DNA from: Fulvivirga ligni
GTDB lineage: Bacteria > Bacteroidota > Bacteroidia > Cytophagales > Cyclobacteriaceae
DNA length: 64,000 bases
NCBI RefSeq assembly: GCF_021389935.1
Contig: NZ_CP089979.1
Coordinates: forward strand, 725,001 to 789,000
Direction of reading: 5' to 3'
The notes under the pieces were generated by a model. That model was not told the DNA's origin, searched no databases, and worked only from the letters and a program-made list of their open reading frames with translations. This document shows, piece after piece, positions 17,494 to 26,623 of the stretch. The first letter of the stretch is position 1, and the number at the start of each line of letters is the position of its first letter. Made by a program: the position numbers and the translations under genes.

Positions 17494-19284
17494 ATGAAAA
17501 TGTTCAATACCTATTACAAGTATGCGCTTACAGCCGTGCTATTAGTTTCCGGGCTTTTGCTCACCAGCTGTGGTGACGACGATGATGGCACCCCGCCAGA
17601 TGAGCCAGATATTGTTGATGTAGCCATCGCCAATGGTTATAATACCCTTGCCGCCGCTCTTACTGAAGCTGACCTGGTAGATGATCTTAAAGGTACTGGT
17701 CCGTTCACAGTATTTGCTCCTACTGATGAAGCTTTTGCCGCTGCTGGTATTACCGCGTCTAACGTGGGTGATGTGGAAAACCTGGAAGCCATTCTTCTTT
17801 ACCATGTGGTTTCAGGAAAAGTAATGTCGTCCGATCTTTCAAGCGGAATGGTGGAAACACTTAATGGAGCCTCAGTAACCATTGATGCTTCTGAACTTAC
17901 GGTAGATGATATCGATATAGTAAGTCCTTTTGATGTAGAGGCTAGCAACGGAGTTATTCACACTATAGATGGTGTGCTAATGCCACCGCCGCCAACCATA
18001 GTGGGAACAGCACAAGCCAACAGCAATTTAAGCATGCTGGTAACAGCACTAACTAAATACCCTGATTTGGTTAGCCTTTTAGACGGTGAAGGAAGCTTTA
18101 CCGTATTCGCCCCTACTAACACTGCCTTTGAAAACCTGCTTGACGTGATAGGACAAGAAAGTATTGATGATGTTCCTGAAGATGTTTTAAAAAGAGTATT
18201 ACAATATCATGTTATTAGTAGCGCTGCTTTGATGTCTACTGATTTATCTGATGGTCAGATGGCCGCCACAGCACTTAGTGCAGAAGATGAAATTACTGTA
18301 AGTATTGACGGAAGTAATGTAATGATTAATAATGCCAATGTGGTAACTGCTGACGTAGAAACAAGCAATGGTGTAATGCATGTGATTGATGCTGTTTTGG
18401 TGCCTGAGTTAGAGGCTAGTATAGTGAACACGATAGTTGAACCAGCATACTTTAACAAGAGCTATTCAATACTTACCGCCGCTGTCGTAAAAGCAAACTT
18501 GCTGAGCACTTTGATCGACGGAGAAGCTAACTACACGCTATTTGCTCCTAATAACGCTGCCTTTGAAGCTGCTGGCATTACTTCATTAGACGAATTAAGC
18601 GGTGAGGACCTGGCTCCAATACTACAATATCATGTGCTTGGTAGTGAGGTGTTTGCAGAAGATTTACCTTCAACAGCAGAATCTTTTGCCACAGCAATTA
18701 CTACTTTGAATGGAGACTTTTATCTAACCAACAACAGCAATGGTGTTTTCATAAACGGAAACTCTCAGGTAACAGTAGCTACATCAGAAGGAGGAGCTAT
18801 GGATTATGACAATGGAGTGGTTCATGGCATAAACAGAACTTTAATGCCAGCATCAATGAATGTAGTGGAAATTGCCGCGGCCGCAGGATTTACAGATTTA
18901 GCAGCAGCACTAACTGAGGCCGATTTAGACTTAACAGGAAATGGACCTTTTACAGTATTTGCACCAACCAATGATGCTTTCCAAGCCCTTTATACAGCAC
19001 TGAATGTAAGCGGTCCGGCTGAAATTGATGACGAAACACTAGAGGCCGTTTTATTATATCACGTAATAAGTGGAAGAGTATTCTCCTCAGATCTGATGGA
19101 TGGCCTGGAAGCAGGTACATTAGCAGATGGAACTACGATAATGCTAGATATTACTGATGGCACTGTAACATTGGAAGACAAAGACCCCGACTTTACAGAT
19201 GCTACCGTTACAGGTACAGATGAACTGGCCACCAATGGAGTAGTACATATTATAGATGCTGTGTTAATTCCAGTAGACCTATAA
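17494..19284 (+). CDS. Lipoprotein with four fasciclin (FAS1) domains
   Basis: A 596-residue protein with a lipobox (LLTSC, Cys about 26) followed by an acidic run (GDDDDG). It has four FAS1 repeats (about 38-165, 168-308, 310-452, 455-595), each with the H1 motif 'GPFTVFAPTDEAF' or a variant and the H2 motif 'ILLYHVVSG...'. FAS1 domains mediate adhesion or polysaccharide and protein contacts at the cell surface. Multi-FAS1 lipoproteins are common in marine Bacteroidota. A hairpin terminator follows the stop codon, so the gene is probably transcribed alone. Confidence 0.88.
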   Translation: MKMFNTYYKYALTAVLLVSGLLLTSCGDDDDGTPPDEPDIVDVAIANGYNTLAAALTEADLVDDLKGTGPFTVFAPTDEAFAAAGITASNVGDVENLEAILLYHVVSGKVMSSDLSSGMVETLNGASVTIDASELTVDDIDIVSPFDVEASNGVIHTIDGVLMPPPPTIVGTAQANSNLSMLVTALTKYPDLVSLLDGEGSFTVFAPTNTAFENLLDVIGQESIDDVPEDVLKRVLQYHVISSAALMSTDLSDGQMAATALSAEDEITVSIDGSNVMINNANVVTADVETSNGVMHVIDAVLVPELEASIVNTIVEPAYFNKSYSILTAAVVKANLLSTLIDGEANYTLFAPNNAAFEAAGITSLDELSGEDLAPILQYHVLGSEVFAEDLPSTAESFATAITTLNGDFYLTNNSNGVFINGNSQVTVATSEGGAMDYDNGVVHGINRTLMPASMNVVEIAAAAGFTDLAAALTEADLDLTGNGPFTVFAPTNDAFQALYTALNVSGPAEIDDETLEAVLLYHVISGRVFSSDLMDGLEAGTLADGTTIMLDITDGTVTLEDKDPDFTDATVTGTDELATNGVVHIIDAVLIPVDL

Positions 19285-19297
19285 TTCATTTGGTTTT

Positions 19298-19352
19298 GAA
19301 CAGGGTGTCCGCTTTGCTGGTTGTGCATTTTTAGTGACACCTTGTTCTTTTT
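19298..19352 (+). terminator. Rho-independent terminator after the FAS1 gene
   Basis: GAACAGGGTGTC (19298-19309) pairs with GACACCTTGTTC (19336-19347), a 12-bp stem with one G-T wobble and a 26-base loop, followed directly by TTTTT. It lies 14 bases after the FAS1 gene and before the histidine kinase start, separating the two units. Confidence 0.65.
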
Positions 19353-19383
19353 CTTGTTAATGAAAAAGATCTGATCTACAACT

Positions 19384-20394
19384 ATGTTCAAAATCAAATA
19401 CAGATACCTTTTTATCCTTCTTCTAGCGATATATTCGTATATCAACATTCTGTTTACAGAAGGTGATAAACTGTTTGGTTTCGAACTCAATCCTATTTTA
19501 TTCTTTACCCTTCTACTTATCATAGCATTTTTCGTGTGGGAAGGAAGCAGGTGGCTATCGCCGCTCGCTTTTAAGTTTAAAATCAAGAAAATAAATCCGC
19601 TCATTCTGCTATTTGCGCTAAGTGTTATCAACATTTACCTTATTTCGACAGCTGTAACAGCGGGATTCATTATTTTCTCAGATCACTCGTTTAACAGAGT
19701 TATTACCTTTAAACTGGCTATAGGTTTTAGTTTCAGAGTTAATCTTTTCCTTCATTGTATCAATGCCATATATTTCTTTATCGATCAATATAAAGGGGCG
19801 CAGCTAGAAGCTGAGCGACTGAAGAAGCAAAATATAGAGGCCCGATTTGAAGCCTTAAGAAACCAGGTGAATCCTCATTTTCTATTTAACAGCTTTAATG
19901 TTCTTTCAACTTTGGTATATAAAGATGCGGATACCTCTGCCAAGTTTATAGAGCAGCTGAGCAATGTATACCGCTATATCATTTATAATCAGGAAAATAA
20001 AGTCGTCACCATTTATGATGAGCTGGCTTTTATAGAGTCATATATCTATTTATTAAAAATCCGTTTTAAGGATAATCTTATTATTGAAAATAAGGTGTGC
20101 AATGACATAAAAGGTCAATATATAGCACCGGCAGCGCTCCAACTTCTCATCGAAAATGCCATTAAGCATAACATAGTTTCTAAGGCAGAGCCTTTAACCA
20201 TAAGACTCTTTAATACAGATGATTATATCATAGTAGAAAACAATATTCAGCTGAAAGAAGTTAAGGAACCATCTACTCGCATTGGATTGAGGAATATTCG
20301 GGAGCGCTATGATTATCTGAGTGGAGAAAACTCATTGATAATTGAGCAAAATCATATGTTCAGAATAAAAATACCAATCATATATCTATCATGA
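19384..20394 (+). CDS. LytS/YehU-type sensor histidine kinase
   Basis: A 336-residue protein with four N-terminal membrane segments (about 8-25, 38-57, 80-98, 115-135), then a His_kinase domain with the phospho-acceptor region 'LRNQVNPHFLFNSFNVLSTLV' (about 157-177). The ATP-binding region follows with the N-box 'LLIENAIKHN' and a short 'RIGLRNIRERYDYL' G-box. No extracellular sensor domain is present, so sensing is probably within the membrane. The stop overlaps the response regulator start by four bases, defining a two-component operon. Confidence 0.87.
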   Translation: MFKIKYRYLFILLLAIYSYINILFTEGDKLFGFELNPILFFTLLLIIAFFVWEGSRWLSPLAFKFKIKKINPLILLFALSVINIYLISTAVTAGFIIFSDHSFNRVITFKLAIGFSFRVNLFLHCINAIYFFIDQYKGAQLEAERLKKQNIEARFEALRNQVNPHFLFNSFNVLSTLVYKDADTSAKFIEQLSNVYRYIIYNQENKVVTIYDELAFIESYIYLLKIRFKDNLIIENKVCNDIKGQYIAPAALQLLIENAIKHNIVSKAEPLTIRLFNTDDYIIVENNIQLKEVKEPSTRIGLRNIRERYDYLSGENSLIIEQNHMFRIKIPIIYLS

Positions 20395-21161
20395 ATGTGG
20401 TAATAGTAGAAGACGAACCTTTGGCCGCAGAGCGCCTTTCTGGCCTTATACATCAGTATGATCCGAGTGTAAAAGTGCTGGAGGAATTTGATACTGTGAA
20501 AAGCACAGCGGCTTTCATAGATAAGCATAATGATGATATCGACCTTCTCTTTTTAGATATTCAACTGTCTGACGGTAAATGCTTTGAAATTTTCCAAAAA
20601 ACAGAATGCTATAAGCCCGTAGTTTTCACCACAGCCTATGATGAGTATATGCTCGATGCATTCAAACTGAATAGTCTCGATTATTTACTTAAACCTGTTC
20701 GTTTTGAGGATCTTAAGGCAGCATTGGAAAGGTATAAAAAAATAAAATCTGAAGACAGAAAGTTTACCGTAGACCCTGAGACCATTCGCAATTTACTAGC
20801 GGGAAATACTAAGGCTTATAAAAAGCGCTTTTTAGTGAAATTTGGAAAGCGAATGCAATTCAAAAATGTGGAAGATATTGAGTACATAGTAGCTCATGAT
20901 AAGATTTGCCACATTGTTGAAAAAGGGAGCGGCAAGAAATATATTATTGATCATACCCTGGAAGAGCTGGATGAAAGTCTACTTAACCCTCAGGACTTTT
21001 TTAGAATAAACCGACAATATATTGTGTGCATAACCTGCATAAAAGAAATCAGCAACTATGACCAACAGCGCCTGGAGTTAAAGCTTTATGTTCCTTGTGA
21101 AGAACGCTTAATCGTGAGTAGAAGTAAAACCCAGGCCTTTAAAAACTGGCTAAATGCCTAA
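20391..21161 (+). CDS. LytTR-family response regulator
   Basis: A 256-residue protein. The receiver domain spans about 1-120 with acidic pocket residues in 'VEDEP', phospho-acceptor Asp56 in 'LLFLDIQLSDG' and Lys in 'LLKPV'. A LytTR DNA-binding domain follows (about 145-255: 'RFLVKFGKRMQFKNVEDIEYIVAHDKICHI', 'FFRINRQYIV'). It is the partner of the upstream kinase. The small gene 13 bases downstream may be in the same transcript. Confidence 0.88.
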   Translation: MNVVIVEDEPLAAERLSGLIHQYDPSVKVLEEFDTVKSTAAFIDKHNDDIDLLFLDIQLSDGKCFEIFQKTECYKPVVFTTAYDEYMLDAFKLNSLDYLLKPVRFEDLKAALERYKKIKSEDRKFTVDPETIRNLLAGNTKAYKKRFLVKFGKRMQFKNVEDIEYIVAHDKICHIVEKGSGKKYIIDHTLEELDESLLNPQDFFRINRQYIVCITCIKEISNYDQQRLELKLYVPCEERLIVSRSKTQAFKNWLNA

Positions 21162-21174
21162 CATAATATAACCC

Positions 21175-21525
21175 ATGAAAAAATCTTTACTAATCATTTT
21201 GCTATCTCTTATTAGCCTGGCCGGCGCCTCCGCTCAGGGTAATTATGATTCGTTGAAACAACAAGTTTTAGCCCTTCAAGCTGATGTTAATAACATTCAC
21301 CTCAATCTGGAAAAGTCTAAAAGTAAATTTCAAAGAGGCATTTTAGTCGCCACGCTGGGATACACTGTAACCATAGCAGGCGGGCTCATGCTAGGTCGTG
21401 AAAATGATGAGCTGGGCCAGGGTCTTCTGGTGGCCGGAGGTGTAACCGGCGTAATAGGCACCTACATGCTAGTAGATGCCTTCAAGTTTTTGGGAAGAAC
21501 CAGGACAAGACCTAGTCCTCAATAG
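21175..21525 (+). CDS. Small exported protein with two TM segments
   Basis: A 116-residue protein with a signal peptide (MKKSLLIILLSLISLAGASAQ), a coiled-coil-like stretch (about 23-55) and two Gly-rich hydrophobic segments (about 60-78 and 85-105). The family is not recognised. Its position 13 bases after the response regulator suggests co-transcription with the two-component system. The 3' end overlaps the convergent DUF427 gene by 14 bases. Confidence 0.55.
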   Translation: MKKSLLIILLSLISLAGASAQGNYDSLKQQVLALQADVNNIHLNLEKSKSKFQRGILVATLGYTVTIAGGLMLGRENDELGQGLLVAGGVTGVIGTYMLVDAFKFLGRTRTRPSPQ

Positions 21526-21793
21526 CAACGCCTTTCCAAAAGGCAACATAGCCTTCAATTACTTTTGCGGCCTGTTTGGTTTCAGGATAATACCAGGCCA
21601 CATCTTTATTCTCTTCCCCATCTACAGCCAATGTGTAGTATGATGCCGTTCCTTTCCACGGACAGATGGTATGAGTGGCCGAGTCTTTAAAATACTCTGA
21701 TTTAATACTTTCTTTAGGAAAATAATGGTTGCCTTCAATAACCACGGTGTTGTCGCTTTCAGCCAGTAGCTGTCCATTCCATATAGCTTTCAT
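21512..21793 (-). CDS. DUF427 domain protein
   Basis: A 93-residue protein matching the short DUF427 fold: 'MKAIWNGQLLAESDNTVVIEGNHYFP', then 'CPWKGTASYYTLAVDGEENKDVAWYYPETK', and 'IEGYVAFWKGVAIED' at the end. The length and the 'CPWKG.A.YY' core are typical of the family. The biochemical role is unknown. It is an ordinary single-domain copy starting at ATG 21793. Confidence 0.85.
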   Translation of the reverse strand: MKAIWNGQLLAESDNTVVIEGNHYFPKESIKSEYFKDSATHTICPWKGTASYYTLAVDGEENKDVAWYYPETKQAAKVIEGYVAFWKGVAIED

Positions 21794-21881
21794 CCTTTGT
21801 GTACTTTAGTTCAATGGTAAGAACGAGTTCTGAAGCAACACTGTTTTAAAAATAGGCATGTGCGTCAGGTCTCTGACAATT

Positions 21882-22322
21882 TTAATCTCTATGATAGAAC
21901 AATTCGAAAATATGATCTGAATTTGGCAATAGTGTATCTCCATTATAGATGGCCTTTGTAATCTTATATTCCTCACAACAATCAGGCACACCAATACTTT
22001 CAAATTCAAAAATTAAAGAATCAGACACTGGTCCAGATCGCTGTCCCTCTTCAGGGAAAAAGTAAAGGGTCTGATTAAAAACAAACTGATTTAGGGTCTG
22101 ATTTTTATAGTTAGGCCTGAAACGTTGGGCATCCAGGGCTACTATTACTACCCCATCAGGTTGATTAATTGGATCATCCCCAAATATGAGGTCTTCTCCA
22201 GTATCAGCATCTAAAATTTGGAAGGAAAAATCTGCTGCTTTAATATCTTCATAACACCTGACATCATCACAGTTATCACAACCTAGAAAAATCACTATTA
22301 TTAAAGTAGCTAAACACCTCAT
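21882..22322 (-). CDS. Lipoprotein of unknown function
   Basis: A 146-residue protein with a short hydrophobic N-terminus ending in a possible lipobox (VIFLGC, Cys15). The mature part contains several cysteines close to the N-terminus (CDNCDDVRCYE) and beta-rich sequence. No family is recognised. It stands alone between the DUF427 gene and the divergent RDD gene. Confidence 0.55.
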   Translation of the reverse strand: MRCLATLIIVIFLGCDNCDDVRCYEDIKAADFSFQILDADTGEDLIFGDDPINQPDGVVIVALDAQRFRPNYKNQTLNQFVFNQTLYFFPEEGQRSGPVSDSLIFEFESIGVPDCCEEYKITKAIYNGDTLLPNSDHIFELFYHRD

Positions 22323-22446
22323 AGACTCATTATTTTAAGCTATTAACGAAGGATTTTGGATTTATTCTGATTATGTAAGAAATTATTAAGCCTCACAATA
22401 ATTAACTTTATCTTTAATAAATTATAAAATCACACATTTCTTCAAT

Positions 22447-23310
22447 ATGTATATAGAAGGCAAGCCAGACACCGGCAATCGATTAGGATCTATGGTTTTA
22501 GACCATTTTGTAATGACATTTATCGCAGGCATTTTCGCCATACCACATATGGCCATGATTTTCGCCAAGGCCTTTAATTCCGAGCATGCCCCTCCACCTG
22601 ATGTCTTTGGCCCTTTCACCTACATTGGCTTGATTGGTTTTGTTCTTTATTTATGTAAAGATTCCTTCAATGGCAGAAGTATCGGCAAAAGAGCTCTTAA
22701 ATTACAAGTGGTGAACTATAAAACCGGTGAGCCTGCTGCCCCTCTCAGATGTTTGGTAAGAAACTTATTATGTATCATATGGCCAATAGAAGTTATTGTT
22801 ACATTGATTAACCCTAATAGAAGAATTGGTGACATGCTGGCAGGCACCGAGGTGATCAATTATAATCCTGATCATGTCAGCGGCAGGACAAGATTTGGGC
22901 AGATTCTAATAACATTCGCTCTGGCCTCTTTTGTAATAATTTTATTATGGACGCCCATTTATAAACTAACCAGAAGTATTCCGGTATGGAATGTTGAGTA
23001 TTCAGAAAACAGCTATAATGAGCAAGAGAGTAAAGCCTTAGAGCAGATATTTGAAAATGATTTTAGCGAGGATTTGACGGCAGATATCAAAATTTATGAT
23101 GAAATAAAGAACAGCCCAGGCGATAAATACATATCCGTCATCCTAAATTTAGAAGAAGACCTGCTGTCCGATGATACCATGTATGCCTCTATTTCCGATG
23201 AGGCAAGGGCCATCATTCGCTCACAGTATCCTAACAAAGCCTTTCAGGCCAAAGTTAAATTTATTTATAGGGGTGAATTTAATATGATTGCAAAGGCTTT
23301 TTATATGTAA
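22447..23310 (+). CDS. RDD-family membrane protein with periplasmic C-terminal domain
   Basis: A 287-residue protein. Residues about 8-140 form an RDD domain: 'GNRLGSMVLDHFVMTF', then 'GRSIGKRALKLQVVN', with TM segments around 17-40, 58-75 and 100-120. A fourth TM segment (about 155-178) leads to a charged tail of about 100 residues (about 185-287), which the RDD family does not normally carry. The function of RDD proteins is uncertain; some act in ion transport. Confidence 0.75.
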   Translation: MYIEGKPDTGNRLGSMVLDHFVMTFIAGIFAIPHMAMIFAKAFNSEHAPPPDVFGPFTYIGLIGFVLYLCKDSFNGRSIGKRALKLQVVNYKTGEPAAPLRCLVRNLLCIIWPIEVIVTLINPNRRIGDMLAGTEVINYNPDHVSGRTRFGQILITFALASFVIILLWTPIYKLTRSIPVWNVEYSENSYNEQESKALEQIFENDFSEDLTADIKIYDEIKNSPGDKYISVILNLEEDLLSDDTMYASISDEARAIIRSQYPNKAFQAKVKFIYRGEFNMIAKAFYM

Positions 23311-23312
23311 AA

Positions 23313-23948
23313 CTACTTTTGAGTAAAAGCTAGTTTAATACCTAATGACACGAATATGCCACCCGTAATTCTGTCAAGCCATACTTTAATTTTAGGATTT
23401 TGACGGAATTTTTCTGATAACCTGGAAGCAAAAAAAGCTACGAAAACGCACCAGATAGTGCCTGTAGTCAGAAACGTAAAACCCAGTATAAGAAATGGCA
23501 CCGGACTTTCGGAATAGGCCGGATCAATGAACTGAGGCAGAAATGCCAGGAAAAACAATGCCACTTTCGGGTTTAGCAGATTGGTGAAAATACCTGAGAA
23601 ATAGATCTTTCTATTACTTTTTTGGGCATTGGCCTTTACAGAAAAGTCAGAATTTTTAGCCATTATGATAGATCTTATTCCCATATAAATCAGATACGCC
23701 GCCCCTAGATATTTTACGATCTCAAAAGCTACTGCAGATTGTGCCAATACAATGGACAACCCTAGTGAAGCAAACAAAACATGACACAGCGCTCCTGTAA
23801 TAATCCCAAGAACTGAAAATATACCTGCTCTGGTTCCCTGAGACATACTTCGGCCCATGATGTATAAAGTATCCGCCCCTGGTGTAATATTTAATATTAT
23901 ACCGGCGATAACAAAAGTTCCATAATTAATTATTCCCAGATCCTGCAT
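23313..23948 (-). CDS. LysE/RhtB-family amino-acid exporter
   Basis: A 211-residue protein with six hydrophobic segments and the family's N-terminal signature 'NITPGADTLYIMGRSMSQGTRAGIFSVLGI', plus 'GAAYLIYMGIRSI' and 'NLLNPKVALFFLAFLPQFI'. These match RhtB/LysE transporters, which export amino acids or homoserine lactones. The exact substrate cannot be predicted. It sits two bases from the 3' end of the convergent RDD gene. Confidence 0.88.
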   Translation of the reverse strand: MQDLGIINYGTFVIAGIILNITPGADTLYIMGRSMSQGTRAGIFSVLGIITGALCHVLFASLGLSIVLAQSAVAFEIVKYLGAAYLIYMGIRSIIMAKNSDFSVKANAQKSNRKIYFSGIFTNLLNPKVALFFLAFLPQFIDPAYSESPVPFLILGFTFLTTGTIWCVFVAFFASRLSEKFRQNPKIKVWLDRITGGIFVSLGIKLAFTQK

Positions 23949-23994
23949 CTCCTGTTTAATTTTAGGAGGAAATGTAATTAAATAATATGAAACC

Positions 23995-24801
23995 TTAAAG
24001 TGCTCGCCAGGCTTGAAGGCTATCCTTTGATTGTCTCATAAACTCCTGCATCTGCTCACTATTCATAGGAAGTTTATCAGGTCGGCACGTTGGTATCACT
24101 ATTTCAAAACAGACTAAACCATCAAAGCCAGACTTTTTAAGCAAGTTGTAATGTTCTTCAAAGTCAATATGGCCCGTCCCAATTCCTCCTCTTCCGGAGT
24201 CTGACACGTGGTAGCTATAAAGTAAATCAGCCGGAAAGTTGGCTAGTGCTTTTTGCGGATCAGGCTCATCAATATTCATATGAAAGCTGTCCAGCACGGC
24301 TTTTACATTATCCACTTCTGCCTGTTCTATGATGTAAATCAGCTCTTCTGCAGTATGCAAGAATGGCACTTCGTAATGATTACACGCCTCATAGGTTAGT
24401 AAAATGTCTTTAGTTTTGGCGTAAGCGCTTAACTGCTTTATGGCAGCAATAATCTGTTTTATGCCATTGGCATAATCAGAATGATCAGCCACCCAGGTAG
24501 ATAAGCCCTGAATAGTGGCCATCGGCACCTTTAAAGCCTCAGCATAATCGATTACCTTTTTATAAAAAGTTACAGAATTATCAAGAGTTGCTTCCTTCTC
24601 CGAAGATGGCTGGCAGTTAAATGGGTCATATCCTACTACCTGAATCTTAAATTTATCGGCAACGGCTAGCACATCTTCCGCACTGTATTTATCAAAGTCC
24701 TCACAATATTGAATGGCCTTATAACCAATGGATTGAGCCTTACTAAATAGTTCTTCCAAATCCGACAGACCGAAGGTCCAAGATATCGCCGCTAGCTGCA
24801 T
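23995..24801 (-). CDS. Sugar phosphate isomerase/epimerase (xylose isomerase-like TIM barrel)
   Basis: A 268-residue TIM-barrel protein of the AP-endonuclease-2 superfamily. Visible metal-site segments are 'LLTYEACNHYEVPFLHTAEEL', 'KAVLDSFHMNIDEPDP', 'LYSYHVSDSGRGGIGTGHIDF' and 'GLVCFEIVI', giving the usual Glu/Asp/His/Glu set for a divalent cation. Such enzymes act on keto-sugars or inositol derivatives. No sugar-pathway neighbours indicate the substrate. Confidence 0.82.
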   Translation of the reverse strand: MQLAAISWTFGLSDLEELFSKAQSIGYKAIQYCEDFDKYSAEDVLAVADKFKIQVVGYDPFNCQPSSEKEATLDNSVTFYKKVIDYAEALKVPMATIQGLSTWVADHSDYANGIKQIIAAIKQLSAYAKTKDILLTYEACNHYEVPFLHTAEELIYIIEQAEVDNVKAVLDSFHMNIDEPDPQKALANFPADLLYSYHVSDSGRGGIGTGHIDFEEHYNLLKKSGFDGLVCFEIVIPTCRPDKLPMNSEQMQEFMRQSKDSLQAWRAL

Positions 24802-24858
24802 GTTTTCTGATCTTTGTTTTATGTAGTAGCAACAATGTGCTGCGGTAATGGTTTCTAA

Positions 24859-26385
24859 TTAACCTTGATCATTCAATAACTCTTGAATTTTATCTTCTAC
24901 TACATCAGGTCGAAGATAGGAGCCATTGTCAATGATAATTCCGTCTTTATCTATCAAAAAATAATGTGGGATACCATTAATTTTAAGTGACGCTCGAATG
25001 TCATCACTCTGCTGTTTATCTAAATAATACTGCTGACCCGTCATTTGATGTTTGGATAATGTAGCCTTCCAAAGATCCTCTTTAGAATCCAGGCATAGAT
25101 ACACAAATGCCACTTCCTTCTCATCCAATTGTTCCATCAATCTCTTGGAATTAGGCATTTCACTAAGACAAGGTCCGCACCATGTAGCCCAGAAATCAAC
25201 GTAAATTACTTTACCGCTATTTACACTAATAATACTATCCATAATGGCACCGGCGGAGGTAGACGAGACCTTCATTAGCATAGCGTCTGATGATAACTTT
25301 GGATTATCAACACTTTTTTTAATCTCCCTATATTTTTGCTCTAGTGGTTCTCGTAAGCCTGGGTTTGTAATTTCTGACGCTACTAATTCATGATATTTTT
25401 CATACAAGGCAATCTCAGATTTATCCAAACTCTGGCTAAATAATTCTGTAAGAACCAATTGCCTGAGCAAATCATCTGGTGTGTACTTCATGATACCATA
25501 AACAATTAATGAATCATAAATACTTGTAGGCGCAGCGAACATACCGTTGATTAAGAACTTTTTATTTTCCTCTGCTGCCATTAATTTCTTCCTGGCATAG
25601 TAATAATGGTAGGTATTAACAAAGTGCGATATGGAATAACCGCTAATGAGCATTTCCTCTGTTAATGGTAATGGATTTTGAAATCCATCAAAATACCCGT
25701 CTGGCACTGACCATTCTGATCTGTTTAAGTTCATAAGTGAGATATGTTCATCAGGATAATAGGCCAGATTATAATAATAATCCATTTGAATTAATGTTGA
25801 CGCCCACAATGCCACCTTACCTGATGGTTTATATTTTGAAACAAAATGTTTCAGTTCATCCTCTCTTAATGTTTTTACGGAATCAAGGTAAATCACATAA
25901 TCTTCCGCATCCTTCATTTTGGCCTTTTGTTTAGAATCCCAGTCTGAATACAATTCGTTCGAGTAGTATATTTTTTGAAAAGCTGCTGCATCTTCATTAT
26001 CTCTACTGTGACTACCTCCTAATTTAATTGAGCTGAGCAACTCCGGTCTATCATTTTTACTGCCATCAAATTCCACATATATACTGTCTCCAGGATGTAT
26101 TAATATCAGAAAGTTAGTTTTATAAAACAGCCAGGCATCTGTAGGCAGATAAGCCATAAATGACTCAGAAAATTTTCCCTCGTCATCGATTGTCGTCTCA
26201 AGCTGCAAGGGGCCTAAGCCGGGACGGTTAACGGTGATCTTTATCAATTCAAGATTAATATCATGGTTCCTTACCTTTCCCGCAATGGTAACTTGCCTGG
26301 CCATATCGTTTTCCTGAGCAGAAATATTATTGAAAACAGAGACCAAAACTAAAAATGAGAGTACAATCTGGTTGAGTAATTTCAT
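24859..26385 (-). CDS. TlpA-like thioredoxin-domain protein
   Basis: A 508-residue exported protein with a signal peptide (about 1-23). Residues about 30-130 form a beta-rich DUF4369-like domain, followed by a long helical region, and residues about 370-508 form a TlpA/ResA-type thioredoxin fold with active site 'WATWCGPC' and cis-proline region 'INGIPHYFLID'. Proteins of this arrangement work in periplasmic thiol-disulfide exchange in Bacteroidota. No cytochrome maturation genes are adjacent. Confidence 0.85.
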   Translation of the reverse strand: MKLLNQIVLSFLVLVSVFNNISAQENDMARQVTIAGKVRNHDINLELIKITVNRPGLGPLQLETTIDDEGKFSESFMAYLPTDAWLFYKTNFLILIHPGDSIYVEFDGSKNDRPELLSSIKLGGSHSRDNEDAAAFQKIYYSNELYSDWDSKQKAKMKDAEDYVIYLDSVKTLREDELKHFVSKYKPSGKVALWASTLIQMDYYYNLAYYPDEHISLMNLNRSEWSVPDGYFDGFQNPLPLTEEMLISGYSISHFVNTYHYYYARKKLMAAEENKKFLINGMFAAPTSIYDSLIVYGIMKYTPDDLLRQLVLTELFSQSLDKSEIALYEKYHELVASEITNPGLREPLEQKYREIKKSVDNPKLSSDAMLMKVSSTSAGAIMDSIISVNSGKVIYVDFWATWCGPCLSEMPNSKRLMEQLDEKEVAFVYLCLDSKEDLWKATLSKHQMTGQQYYLDKQQSDDIRASLKINGIPHYFLIDKDGIIIDNGSYLRPDVVEDKIQELLNDQG

Positions 26386-26507
26386 TGATGTATTGTTAAT
26401 GAAGGAAGAGTAATATTTTAAATTAAATATAATCTTACAATATTCATAATTATAAACCCCGAAATGATCATGTACAGCATCTTATATCTTCACAAAGTAT
26501 TTTTTAA

Positions 26508-26515
26508 TATCTTTG
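26508..26515 (+). promoter_or_regulatory. Promoter -7 element for riboswitch and ClC-F gene
   Basis: TATCTTTG exactly matches the Bacteroidota -7 consensus TAnnTTTG. The -33 region about 19 bases upstream is not a clear match. A start site a few bases downstream would fall at the first base of the fluoride aptamer, supporting the assignment. Confidence 0.55.
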
Positions 26516-26523
26516 AGCCAAAT

Positions 26524-26576
26524 TTGGCAATGAGGTCTGCCTTAAACCGTTCCGCAAGGTGCTGATGACTTCTACA
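26524..26576 (+). promoter_or_regulatory. Fluoride riboswitch (crcB motif) aptamer
   Basis: The segment matches the crcB-motif layout. GGC (26526-26528) and GCC (26539-26541) close the first hairpin around AATGAGGTCT, the conserved TAAAC follows, and a small CC/GG hairpin leads to the highly conserved GCTGATGACTTCTAC (26561-26575). The first loop can form the pseudoknot with GACTTC. Downstream bases to 26600 (GGC...GCC) may serve as expression platform. It lies about 50 bases upstream of a ClC-F type gene, the usual target of fluoride riboswitches. It should increase expression when fluoride is present. Confidence 0.85.
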
Positions 26577-26623
26577 AGCAATGGCTTATTTTGCCGATGT
26601 AGAATCATTAATGATCAGACTTT

